Origin: Serilophus lunatus
Taxonomy: Eukaryota > Chordata > Aves > Passeriformes > Eurylaimidae
Assembly (NCBI GenBank): GCA_013399895.1
Contig: VXBA01001255.1
Location: 2,766,207 to 2,830,206, forward strand
Direction: 5' to 3'
Length of the DNA: 64,000 nt
Positions 14,353 to 27,700 of this stretch are shown here, piece after piece. The notes under the pieces were generated by a model. It had not been told where the DNA came from, did no database searches, and saw only the letters and a program-made list of their open reading frames with translations. A program made the position numbers and the translations under genes. The stretch's first letter is position 1, and every line of letters begins with the position of its first letter.

Positions 14353-16573
14353 TTCCCAACGTTCCAACTTTGGGTACAAAGGCAAGGTCAAGAAACTGAC
14401 TCTTTTTGTGGTGTTGTTAAGCCTGTGTTCCATGTGGAGACATTAACTATTTAATACATAAACACATTTTATTTAATTTTATTCTTGCACTGCTTCTGGA
14501 GACTGGCAAGGAGAGGCAGGAAATGGACAAAATTACAGACAGCAGCAAAGTTTATGACTGGATGTTGTGAACCCAAAATAATTAAATAGTTCCTCAGGCT
14601 TTCAACTAACAAAATCAATTCATCAAAGGCTTGGACCAAAATATTTTCCGAAATAAAATGTTTGGTGAAATTGTGAAATGTCCTGGCTTTAGATCTGCTT
14701 CTTTGAAACTATCTTTCATGTGAAGTCCTCCTTTAAAGTGAAAAGTTTCTCTAGACCTTTTGTAGACCAGTGCTGTAAATTGGTATCTTGGTGATGGCTT
14801 CAATGAAAACACCTTGCAGTGATATCTTAGTATCTTAATGTGATTTTTTTTTTTCTCTCTAATACTTTCTTTGGTACAAATAAATGCAGTGGTACAGCAT
14901 TCAGGGTGGGTGTTTCATGTAACCTTTGTGGATGTGCATGCAGCTTTTAAATTCATGTTTCAGGAGAGCCATGCTACATCTTGAGTATAGAAATACCAGA
15001 TCTGCAATGATGTGATTGTACTTCCTGTATCTGTTTCATGGTGAAATTAGGCTTGAAGGAAGACAGACATTATTGGATCTTTTAATTTGGCTCCATTTCA
15101 CCTAATTATCAGTTGAGAGTCCAAGGGAAGGGGACTAAGTGCTGTATGTTGGTAAGGTGATATTTATCAGCCTTATATCCCCTCTTTGCACTCAGGCAAA
15201 GGTGCTGACTTGTAGCTTTTTTCATCTTGATATTTCTCAGAGTTTCTCTTCCATCAAGGACATAATTAGATGGTAGTCTGATTTCCCTGTTTTCCTTCTT
15301 TGTATTGCTCCTGATTTGTTTCCTTCTTTATGGCAGCCCATGCTGCAGCTGCTTTATGCCCCAGTGCAGACGATTAAGCTGCTTGTGAGGTCTCCATCAA
15401 AAGCTGCTGTCTCACCAGGTCTATAGGAAGATGCAGAAGCATTACCTCTGACTACAGCCGTTGCCATCTTTATCATCTTTTTTCCCCATTGTCAAGCCAT
15501 CGTTTGTAGCTGCTGTAAGCTTTTACCTGTGGCAGCTTAAAAGATATAGGTTGAGATTTTTTCAGAAAGAACCCCGAAGAAGTCAGTGCTCAATCCTCAA
15601 TGGCTTTCAGAGCTGAGCTGCTTAGACCTCTTAAAAATTCTAGTCTTATGTCTTTTCAGGTGGGATTTTCAGATTCTCATGAGTAACCTGTAAAAGGAAG
15701 ATACATAGAAACCTGTACCTCATTTCATGGTTCAGGAGGGCTTGTTTTTTTTCAGATTATATAAGTGCTTTTGAAATTTCACCCTTTGACAAGATCTTGT
15801 CACAAGAAACATGTTTCAGTCTTAGCAAGGTAGTATTTGAACAGCTGTGAATTCAGAAAGAATCACTTGCCATTTGGAGAATTTCATTGATATGTTTTCT
15901 TTCATGTGAAATTCCAATATGGTCAAGCAACCAGTGTATCTACAGGCCTTTCAGGTTGGTGGATGTACCAGCTGCAGTAATAAAATCAGAGACTTACATA
16001 TAGCAAAGCTGATTCATAGGCCATTGGAGAAAGGGACAGAAGTACCTCAAAGACTTTGAAGTGTTGGATGTTGCAAAGAAAGAAATGCAAGAAATTTTGT
16101 AATGTTACCTGGAGAAAAATCTTTCTTTGGGGAGTGCTCATCTTTTTCTGGGGCATAATTAAAGATGACTGTAATCTCTGAAAATGTTTGTCCTTACACA
16201 GTTCTTACTAAAAAAAAAATCACCACTGAACACACCAAACTCCCACCTCTTATTCCATCTTTACTGAAAGGAATGATTTTTTCCTCTTTAAAAATGTTAT
16301 GGGGTAGACAGATAACAAGATTGAAGTAGAATTGAAATTACAGCTGAGGGAAAGATAACAATTATAGAACATAACACTGCAAATAATATTATAGATATTT
16401 CAGATGATTCAGTCAGCAAATAATAGTTCTTATAGAATTTTGTTATAGAAATGTATTGCTAAACACGAGAGAGCTGGGATAGCTTAGAAAAGTCAATACA
16501 GTTGTACATTATATTTGAAACCTCTATCAAACACTTGCCATACTTATTAGAAGACAATGGTATTTCCCCAGCT

Positions 16574-16770
16574 ACCATAAGGATGACTATATTATGTTGG
16601 ACCAAAACCCCATATAGCTTCATGTTGTTTCTCTATAGGTGAGTAAGAGATCACTGGAGAAGAGTTCAAGGGTAAGGCAGATATTCTGCCATTGCTGTTC
16701 CTACACTCTTCCAGCCTTTCTCCATTGTGACTGAGAGATTCTTGAGCCAGAAGTGATGTCTCAACCTAGG
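16574..16770 (-). repeat. Ancient CR1/L3-type LINE 3' relic, minus orientation
   Basis: The sequence near 16574-16620 (ATTATGTTGGACCAAAACCC then ATATAGCTT) resembles the reverse complement of the 3' end of old amniote CR1-superfamily elements (TGGGTCAGACCAAAGGCCC type). The downstream stretch with CTTCCAGCCTTTCTCC and GACTGAGAGATTCTTGAGCC fits the neighbouring segment of the same family in reverse. It is heavily decayed. I recognise it by the pattern only. Confidence 0.5.
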
Positions 16771-18114
16771 ACTGCATCACCAGAACAGAAATTAGTTACC
16801 AACGTTGAGGCTCAGAATCAAGGGAACTGAAAAATCAGATTAGAACTGCTGGACAGGATGAGTCAGTTGTGTCTTTCCCTAGATTCAAAGAATGGTGAAG
16901 CAAGATGCAAAAGTGTAAATGGTCATCTTTTTCTTGCTTATTTTGTTGGATTTTTCTCATGAATGTTTGGTCATTGCTCCAGTGTGAAAGTGTAAGGACT
17001 GAACTGAAAACCTGTGGCAGTAAAAAGAATCGAGGCTGGATCTGAAAGTGGGAGAAGGGAATGCTTCTGCCATGAGCAGCTTCATGCTTTGGATCTGTTC
17101 CTAGACTGCCTGTCAAGCTTTGGAAGGAGCAGGATTTCACAGTGCCTGGAAAAGAACAGTGCATCAAATAAAACTATATAATATTGGTTCATACGAGAGT
17201 TCCTCCACTTTGGTTAGTTCGTTTCGTCCTATGGAATTAGATGATATTATTTTGTGGGTAGAAGGAGATCCTTCTCTATTAGTTTTAGTAGTAAGACTTC
17301 CTGTCTAGTAAATCGTCTGGGCTCTGAAGTTATATAATGTTTTCTGCATTGCATGGATTATTATTTTTTGTGTCTTAAGGCTATTATCTACTTAGATTTT
17401 AGCAAATGTTTGGAATTATTCAAATGAGACTATCTGTATCCAAAGATGTAATTTTAGGAAATATTCCATTATGCTTTTAACTTTGTGTTTACTTTGCAAG
17501 TATGCGGCTTCCTGTGTGTATGAGTGCCATCTATTTTCTGTCTGGATAAACTTTTCATTTTGATCTCTAAAGTATCAGCTGTAGGGCTTCCACAAAGATG
17601 GTATGAAGTGCAATTAATCATTTATCTGCTAGGTGTCAGCAAAGGTTCTCTTTAAGATAAATAAATTACAAATTGTATGCATTCATACACTAGATCTTGG
17701 GGCTATATAGCTCAAATCTGTTTAGAGGCTGAAAAGGAATTTCTAAGGATATATTCAGGGAAATAAACACTAGTCAGTGTCTAGAAGATACAGCTGCAGT
17801 TCATACCCTTCATTTAATTAATTCACTCCATTGCATTTTTCTTGATGTATGCAACTTTGAACCTCTCTTTAATTAAGCAGAACTAGCAAGTTTATTGTGT
17901 GTGGAGAAGATTTCACAGATTTCCATTCATCAAAGTTTTTTTTAAAAATTAAGTTACTTTATGTGATGTTAGAGAAGATAACTTCCATGGAGGAGATAAA
18001 AAATAAATAACAAAGGGTTAGAAGAGATGGTCAATTTTGACATTGGAGGAAGCTCATCAGTGCTGTCCCACAACTTCCTGCTTGTGTTACTCAACATATT
18101 TTTTAAATGGTCTT

Positions 18115-18795
18115 AATACAAAGAGCTGACAAAGTTACTGGTGATATTCAAATATGCAAGACAGTAAAAGGGGAAGCTAAATGAATTGTTTTAGGAATGA
18201 GTACTGAGTGATTAAACATTAAACTCAGAGGTGAAGGTTATTGTGGATAAAGTAATGCACCTAGCAGGAAAATAGTTCTGAGTTGACATTCCCAATGATG
18301 GGGAAGTGTTACTGTTTGGTAAAAACATAATATAAAGGCCAAACTCAATAGTGCTCAGAAAAAGAAATTGGACTTTAGGAATTACTAGTAAAGGAATAGT
18401 GATTGAGACAAATGATCTCTCTACCTACATACACTTATGAGTCTTCAGTGCTCGGTGTGATTATGATTCCTTGTTCCCCGAATGTGGAGTAGAGGTAGAA
18501 CATAGTTCTACTACTGATAATGAAAGCTCTGGAGCAGTTTCCTGTGAGGAACTGGATGATTCTCAGAAATTTTTCAGCTAGGATAAGAGGGAAGGGATAT
18601 AGAGAGAGATGATAATATAAATGGAGTGTCATCTACAGAAGGTGCAGCGTCAAGAAGTTATTAACCACTGCTCATAATACACGTCAGGTGGCATCAAATT
18701 AATTTGCTGAATGAGAGATTAAAAAGTGAGAATTTTTCCACACATTATTAAACCGTGGACAGACCCTTGGTCTGAATTAGTATGGCCAGCCAGCT
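18115..18795 (+). repeat. Ancient CR1/L3-type LINE relic, plus orientation
   Basis: This is a highly decayed stretch that still shows, in the right order, landmarks of old amniote CR1-superfamily elements. They are a GATAAAGTAATGCACCTAG block, an AGGAATTACTAGTAAAGGAA block, a TTTTTCCACACATTATTAAA block and the 3' landmark CCTTGGTCTGAATTAGTATGGCC (last bases about 18767-18786). The last resembles the common TTTGGTCTGACCCAGTATGG end seen in reptilian CR1s. There are no intact frames. It is much older than the three avian-type CR1 fragments. The upstream limit is a guess. Confidence 0.65.
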
Positions 18796-21700
18796 TTATA
18801 AATTGTATTTTTTCTTGTCTACTTGTGACACAGAAGAGGATACAGTGATTTTCACAGGATTGTAACCAGGTTAGGTATAAACAGTGTGTCTGGGCTTTCT
18901 GGCTCCTGGAATGGTGAATATTTTTTTGCTTAGATAAATGGAAGTTGTTATTCCAAACTAAAAATGTAGGTTGGTTGGTTTGGGGTGATAGATCAATATC
19001 TTTAACTTCAGCCTATGCAGAAAATAAATAAGACTTCTTTTGTTCTGGTGTGTTCACTAGTTCTAGAAATAGTATAACTTAAGTGAGGGAAACAGCACAA
19101 CTACTTATTTGGGAATATAAACAAATTCCATCTGTTTCTATGTTTCTGTCTCATTCACTTTATAGCAACAATCTTGAAAAAAATATTTTTGAGTTTGTAC
19201 ACTTTGGATTACTATACCTACTTAAAGATAATGCAAAGATTAAACTGTACTTTCATGTGGTATTGGTTATATATAACTTATCCAGCTGGGGATCAGACTG
19301 TTACCATTTGGCTTTTGTTTTTAAAATTTTGTGTTTAAAATAAATCCAAGTATTATCTGGAAGTGAAAAAGTTGTGTTGAAAGAGTTCCTTTAGAATTTC
19401 TTTTAAACCGGCTTGTGGAAGTTTGAGCACAAAGCCCAAGTTGAAGAAGTAGTTACACACTTCTCAGTCCTTGTATAAAGCCTCATTATTAATCTTTGTC
19501 ATTAAATATTGCATGCAATTTAAGAATTCATCTGAGCTATTACTGTTCTTTACTTACTTAAATACAGTTTGATTTAAAAGTGCTGTGTTACTAGTGCGAT
19601 TTTGTTTTGTCTGAAGTGGTATTTAGTGGACTATGAAGTGTGACTGGTAATTTTTATTTAATATAACTATGTAACTGCACAGCAAGCTTAGCATTTCCCC
19701 CTTAGCTCTTCTATTAATGAGAAACAGTGTTGTCTAATATTACTGTGTTACTTGTAATTCAATAGGTCTCAAATAACTCCCTCAGGCCTGGTGGCCATAC
19801 TGTGACAGATGCTTTAAAGTCAGAGAGATGTCCCTTCTGCACAAAGAACTTCAGTATCTGACCTTTGCATTGGCTTTGCTATTAAATGATAAGCCCACAT
19901 TGATTGTGTCAAGTTTATGCAACAACACAATTGTTTTATGTCTTTTAAAATATGGCAGTATTTTATTTTCCTGTGTTATGCTCCTAATAATTAAATTTAA
20001 AAACTTTAAGACTGAAGTACTTGATCTTTAGACTTTTGGCCATGTTCCTCTGCTAATTGCTGTGTCAAAGAGTGTATTGATGCATCCACATAGCTGGTGT
20101 TCATATATTTCCTGCTCATTCAATAGGAAAATATGATAGGAATGCTGTCATTGTGCAGTGAGAAAAGTTTGATATTTTCCCCAAATCAAGTCTCATTAGA
20201 AAGAACTTCAACCATTGAGATTTGAAGGGGTTTGTTTTGTTAAGTTCTATCTTGCCAGGGAAGTTGTTTCCTTACATTTTCTCTCTGAAAAGTAATCAAG
20301 TGATCAATCTCTTCCTATTTCCCTCATTACTTGTTCACTATAGGATTTCCTTCCATGCTAATTGTACAAATTTCAGGTTGAAAGATGCAGGTAGATCTTG
20401 TGTACTTATGCTTCACCTCCTGAATTCCACATAAAAATGTCATAACCCCACTAAGAAAGTATTAAAACTTTAGATCTTGGGAAAATGCTATTTTTCCCAG
20501 TATGTGAGAAAAAGACAATGGCCACAGGAGGCAGATAGCTGTGTGCTTCTGTACATTGTAAAGCTTCTATCAATACATGTTATATAGCCTTCCACAACTT
20601 TTAGTCTAAATACATATTAGAGATAATTTTTTAATTCATGTATTGATTGTAAATCAGGCGGGTATAGATTGAATAGCAAATGATCACCATCGCCATCATA
20701 ATTTTATATCAATTTTGTAACAATGTGAAAAAAATTTTGCACTGACAAATGCCTCATTTAATACCACAGGAAGTAATGAAGTCATCATTCAAAATTGCAT
20801 TCGTTTTGCTTTCTTTCATCTTCCATTTGCTAAGCAGGACTGGAATGACATAAGTATCTATCTGTGCAGGTGTATTGACTGTATTATGTATGTTATCTTT
20901 CAATTTGCTCTGTAAATACATAGTTCCCTTTCTAGATTTGATCTCTAATGTGGTCATTCAGAAAGTTAACTCTCTAATACAAGCAGGGACAAGGGCTGGC
21001 ATCACCTCTGTGTGTTGCCATCACCCTAATTTCTCAAAATGTATGTAGGATTTGGAGAGCGAAGGGGAAATGTGAAAGAGTCAGTCTTACATTTACACAA
21101 GATATGAAATATGACCATCAAGATTTTAGGTTAATGATGGTAGCATTCAACAAAAACCATCTTGATTGTATGGTATTAGAGCCAAGACTAAGGTGCTGAG
21201 TATCTGTAACTGCTCAAGGCACGATGAAACCTGTTTTTCATATCTCTGTATTTTTAAAAGTAAATTTGAAAATGACATTGCCTCTCTGAATTTTCTACAA
21301 AGCTAAGCTGTCACCATTGTAGTTAGTATTATTTGACTAATGCCTTACATTTATACCATTATATGCCAATTATTTACTTCAGATAGATGTTGAGTTATAG
21401 GCCTTTAGTGTTCCACTACTCGATCTGTTATATTGGTTCTGTGTAAAGTTTCTCCAAAATGTCTTAAAATGATGGTTTGTAATGTGTTCTGACCCTATAG
21501 CTTTGAAATCACTATATACATTACACAGATAATGGAATGGTCCAACAGAAATGAAATTAAAAAATTATTTCTGCTTAAAGATCTATTTTTCTAGTATTAC
21601 TTGTTTGCTAAGATTGTATTAGGCATTTTCTATAAATTTTACCAGGAGATGACTTTCAAGAAGAAAGGTATTCCTTTATTTTTTAGTTGATTTTGTACAC

Positions 21701-24700
21701 TCTTTGAATCTGTGTAGTTATTTGTGGTATTTTTTTTCATCATGGTGGTGGGATTTTTGTATCATTTTATGCCTACTAGAGCTCAGTGTTTCATTATTAT
21801 TTCACATTGCTTTTTTGGCATCATAATTTCATAATTTCAAGGTAAGAGTTCCAAAGGCAAGACTGGAAATTCTTTTATTTGTCAGGGAATGAGATAGAAT
21901 ATAAGTGAACGTGCTGAGTTTTTCAACATAGATAAAAACCAAAACAAACCCCAAAATTATTGCAAACAGCAGAGAAAGAAACAGAGAAAATTATGTAGAC
22001 AAATTTCATTCCAATTAGCTTGTAGATCAATGTTTCTTTTTTAAGTTCTGTAATCCATAAAAGAAAAATAATTCCTAGTTCAAATGCTAAGGTCTGTGAG
22101 TGTACCACCAAGTTTCAGAGGGAAAGTGTTTTCAAGGTCTTTTCATGAATGGTGTGTTACGGAATGGGGTCACCCGAAAAGGAATAATTACAGAGTGATC
22201 AGAAGATTTCTTTGAAAAGATTGTGCTAGACCTTCTGTGTGGTTTGTGGAAGAACAGAAATCAGTTTTGCTCCTAGGGTGGGCTAACAAAATGTATTGTG
22301 TTTTTGCAGCTACTTCTATCTTTGCCCCAAAAGATGCACGCATCACCTCGCAGTGCACTCAGCCTCTGTGAGGTCGTTGCCTAGAAAGCAGATCTGGGAG
22401 TTGTTAGAAGTACAACAAACTGCTGCAACATTTGACCAACTGCAAAAGTTTAGTTTTGAACTCTAATGAGTCTTTGCTCATCTCTTGTCTTAGCACTACC
22501 AGTTGTTAAATAATTAATGTCTCTTTGGTTGTACCTCTTTATGTGCTTTTTATAAACTTATTTGTATTATTTTGTATTGTATTTTATTCATACTCAGCCT
22601 CTTTTTATTTCAGAACATGGAGCTACCAGAAAGAATTAATTTGAGGAACACTTTTCCACCCTTTGAATAATCTCATACTGAAGATCTGTGATCTGCAGTA
22701 ATTCTTATTCATTTGGAATATAGTAATTTGTTTCTGTCAGCACAGGGCCTGGTTTGTTGTTTTAAATTGCTGACTTTTGTTTTTGCTGGCATGCTCCCCA
22801 ATACAAATTGAACATCTGACAAAAATCTATTTGTGTGACAGTTCAGTCGAGTTGGGTGCTCTGTGTTGCCTAACAGTACAGTTTGGGGTCTCCAAGATAA
22901 AAGTTGACTGAATGCCAAGATTCTAGTAGAGCTTGTTTGTGAAGATAACAGAGGTAATCCATATTCCTCAGGTCTGTAAATCAAACAGACAAAGGAGAAA
23001 TATGTATGCCCGCCATTCTCTTTGAGATACTGGATCAGTAGTTTCTTCTTAGTAACAGTGGAGACTATCTAACCCCTAAAACAACGGAACACTGACACCA
23101 GGGATGTTTCTATATGAAATTAGAGTGATTAGAAGAGTCTGAGAAGGCTTCTCCCCCTTTAGTAGAGAGTGCCTAAATAAATTTATTCAGTGGATCTGGT
23201 TTGTGGCTTTATCGCAATTTCTGCACTTACAGGGTTTTGTCTGTTTAGAAAAGTTGATCTGTAATACAGTGGAAAACCCAGCCTCTAGGTCTGTGCCAGC
23301 CTCAGTGGCCATCTATGGAAATATGGTTTCGGAAGACACATCCTGGTTTCTAATGATCTCCTACAATGATTCTTTCAGGATATAATAAGCTACTGAAATA
23401 TCCTCTTTTTGATGAGGCATTTAGATCAAGAATGTGAAATACAAACTAGGAATCCTAATGGCCTAGCAAACACTTTTTGAGAAAAAATTTTTGTGGTACA
23501 ATAATTGCCTTTCCATCTTCAAATAGAAATTGCCCAAGACAGGTGTATGCAACTATGCCTCCTATTTTTGCTGCTTAACTATGGAATCTCTTGCATTTTG
23601 GAGTTGGTGCTGAAGTATCACTCTTCTTATTTAGTGCAGGACAAGTTTTTCCCAGATTGACAGCCATCCAAGCCATGAATTTGGTAGGTTTTGGGTAGTT
23701 AAAAAGTGTTACTCCAAGGGCATCTTTATGGGCAACTTGTACATACTTTGATACTTGTAAATTTTCAGGATGTTTTTGAGTATGAAATAACTGTCATTTT
23801 ATATAAGGATTTTCTTATTACACATTTAATTCCTTATGAATTTACATATAATTATCTCCTGAAAGACCCTAATACTTATTTTGCTGATCTCTAGAGATAT
23901 ACTGATCTGTTGATTTGAATTCTGTGATCATACATTTTTCATGAGTTGCAAAATCCAAGTAAATCAATAAACAAAAAACCATGGATGGTTCAGCATAAAG
24001 TGTGTCCAAGATCAGCTGGAATTATAGTTTGCTTTTTTCTTGATCTGAAAGACATCTCACCTGTTGAGTTATTTCTTACCTGTTACTGAACTTTCTCCAC
24101 CTCTTTTGCAGAGTGTTTATTACAAAATACTTCCAACATGCAAACCAATGTTCAGTGAATTTTTAAAACAAGAGTATGTTGATAGATTTTTATCACCCTG
24201 CTCTTAATAAATGCCCATTTGTGGTCAAAGTCACCATGTCTTTTAATGTTCTAGGCAATGTATTGCCAGGTGTATCCATCTTATTTTAAGGGAAGAAAAG
24301 TATAACCTGTCACTCAACAATCATCTAAACTTTTTCCACGAGGCCAGTACTACAGAAATCTTTAAAACTGTTGTGATCCTGTTATTTGAGACTAAATTTG
24401 AATCTCTGAATGCTTACAAATCAAGAATCCAGATATGTGGTACACAATTGGATTTTTTTCCCTTCCACATATTCTTTCCCACATTGGTTTTGCATGTCAG
24501 GTTCATGAATCGGAGTTGAAACTATTATGTTTGCCATATGCTATCAAACTTTGTTTTTCTTTGTATCAGATCATCTGTATTTGATGCTAACTGCTTTGTT
24601 ATACCAGGAGTTTCTATGCTGTGCCATGCAAGAACAGCTGGTGGGGTGGAGGGACAGATGTTTGGTCAAATGGTACTGGGCCTTTCTTGCACTTCAAAGG

Positions 24701-27700
24701 AGCTGAGCAGAGATACAATATGACTGTAGAGTACAGATCTATTTTTCTAATATGAATAATTTGAATATTTGCCATATTTTATTAAGAGATTGGGAAAGCA
24801 GATGACCAGTATGATCAGAAATTGGAAAGTAATTAATCAGATAATCATTCTCTTACTGTGAAGATGAGATCCTTTGGATTAAATTCCTATTGCAAATATA
24901 TGCCCCATGGAAGAGATGCTACAACTTTCTGTGATACAAATTAATTACTTCTGATACTTTAATCATTGCCTTCTTTGTTTGGAACTTCAGGGTTTTTTTC
25001 AAATGAATTTAATCTTTGCCCTAATATTGAGATCTGGACATCTTTCTTCCTGAGCATGAATGCCTGTTCAGTTGCTATTTAAATAAGAGCAGTATTATGT
25101 AAGCAGTAGCCAACAAGGTTTATTAAGTGTGGAGACCTTAGATGTGCCTCAAACTCCCTGAACTGCTGATCATCAGAAACTGGCTGCATTTACTGAAATG
25201 AGAATCATTCCATGCCTGCTCTGTTCGTTAAGATTTCCTCTTGTTATCCATTAATGGCCACTATAACAGGCAGTACAAGTTCTGGACTAATTGAAGCTTT
25301 GACTGATAGAGCAGTCGTTATGCAGTCTTACATAAAGTGAGATTTTCGTTAAGGCTCACACTACATTTCTTGACAGTGAAAATCTAGGCAGCTATAAACA
25401 AGATCAAGAGAAATATGTAAGCATTGTTGGTGACAACACAGGAACAGGGACAAGAAAGAAATACTCAGTGAAATTTTTGAGTTTGGACATCAGTATTTAC
25501 TGGGAAATGAGCTACTGCCAGTATTAGTGTTTCTCATTATTCTTTGTGAGGTATGTTGTCCACTTAGAGGTGAATTTCTGATTTGCTACAGATAACAGGT
25601 AAAAGAAAACATGTTAGCTCAAGCTTGTCTATCAGAAAAACATTTTAAATACCAAATATTTTATAAATATCAATATTTTGTATAAATATATACTGCCTTT
25701 CCCTTACACTATGTTACAGGGCTTAAGTTCTGAAGAAATGAATCAAGTAGGGGATGGGTTGGCATAGCTATTTTATGTATAGATATGCGCCTTACAATAA
25801 TATTTTTTCATTCATTTTACACACTTTTAGAAATTAATACTTGAATAAGTATTTTCACTAGGTAGAGGGACTGAGGAATTCAAATGTAGAGGCAGTATAG
25901 TAAGGAGGAGGACTTTGGTTTGATAAATTAGAAGTAGTGGATTAGTTACTGACTTTTATCTCAGGTAGTGTAAAGCAAGAACTGCTCATCATCAGCTTGT
26001 GATAAAACTAGAAAATGCATGCCTGAACATCGGGCTAATATTTTACCATATTAGCTATTGATTTAACACAGCATGAAACAACTGGTGCTGTCCCAGTAGT
26101 GCCTGGTATGGAACAGTGAAAGTACAAAATGACTCTCCCTTCAGTCTATTGCAAACTTCAAAGCCAAATTGTGGCCGCTTAACTACTAAAATTACTTAAT
26201 TCAGACAATTTTTCTCTTTTTCAGAGAAAGGCAACATGTCTGTGTGTAAGTACATAGGTTCTAGAAGGAAGGAATCCCAGCTAAATCACATCAGGGCAAA
26301 GATGACCAATTCAGGAAGCATGAACAGCAAGATCCAAATATTAGTTTTGACTGGGCTGCATTATGCACAAAGTATTTTTCATTTTCCTTTTCATTAGCAA
26401 TAGTTGGAGCTAATATGCTTGTGGTGCAAAATGCTTGCAGTGAAATACACAGAATGAGTACTATGTGGGTGTATTTGTATACAAACCTACATTTACACTA
26501 CATTTCTATTTAAGTGTTTTTTGCATCAAGCATTATTTTATTTTTTAATTTAATGGCGAAATGAGAAATTATCCTCTGCTATTCTCATTGAACAGGGTTT
26601 TTTATATTGTCATTAATATTCTCGGGGCTCAACTGAAAATTTCTTAACTCTGCATATTATTTTCAGAAGTTAAAGAACACGTATCGATATGTGAGTGGAA
26701 AAATGCCACTGAGAGTGTGCATGCTCAGTGAAAGAAGGACAATGTCTAAAAATAGATTTTTATGCACTAAAAAGTATTTTTGGAAAGGTCTGCTGAAGTT
26801 TCTTTGGTTTAAAATAGGTTCTATCAGAGTAGCACAAATGTAGGTGGGACAACTCAACTGCCTTAGAAACATCTCATTCATTTCCCTGCCCTCATTTTGG
26901 GTGTCCGAAATGAGATCTGTCTTTATGGCTTCATTTTGATTTTTACTCTTGGAGTTCACAGTGGACAAAATGTATAATTTATTAATAGAACTGAGCCCTG
27001 TGGCAAACCTGTACTTTTAATTGGAAAGTCTAAAAAATACCATCTTTCCTAGTCTTTGCCTACTGTTAGAAATTCAGGGAGTGGGAGAACTGAAAAAGAT
27101 GATGGTAGCATTCAATCGGTCCAGCCCAATTACAGATTTTTATTACAGTTGCTGATCTCTGTGGTGCGAGGCCAGAGAATGTAGGTACAGACTGATAAAT
27201 GCAATTAAGTAGCAAATGGAAGAAGGAAGTAAAACTTGGATACTTTTTTCTGGGAAAGGAAGGAGCTGGTAGAATGTGCAAGCAGATGTCTTGTAACTGC
27301 TAGCAGAGGGAGCCTAGGCTCCAGATGGAAATACTGGCTGAAACAAAGATATTTTAATGAACATGTAATGCTTTGGTTTATCTGAGGTGTTTATCATCCT
27401 TCACCACAAGCTAATTAGTGTGAACTAATTAGTTTAAAAATCTTTGGGAGCTTTTTTCTTTTTTTTCTCCCTGCTTCATTGTCTTTGGGAGCATTCTCTT
27501 TAAAAGTTGGCACTCATAGTATAAACTTCATCCATTGGAGGAAAATGGCTCCATATTTTAATTTTGTCAGTTCATCTCTGTTGGTCAAACACTGGAGTTT
27601 ATTTAGAAAAGTTATATTAATTACACCCTTCACACAAAGCATAAAGTCTTTGGACCAGAAAACAGTCTGAAGTACATGTTCCTGATGTATATTTGCTCCT

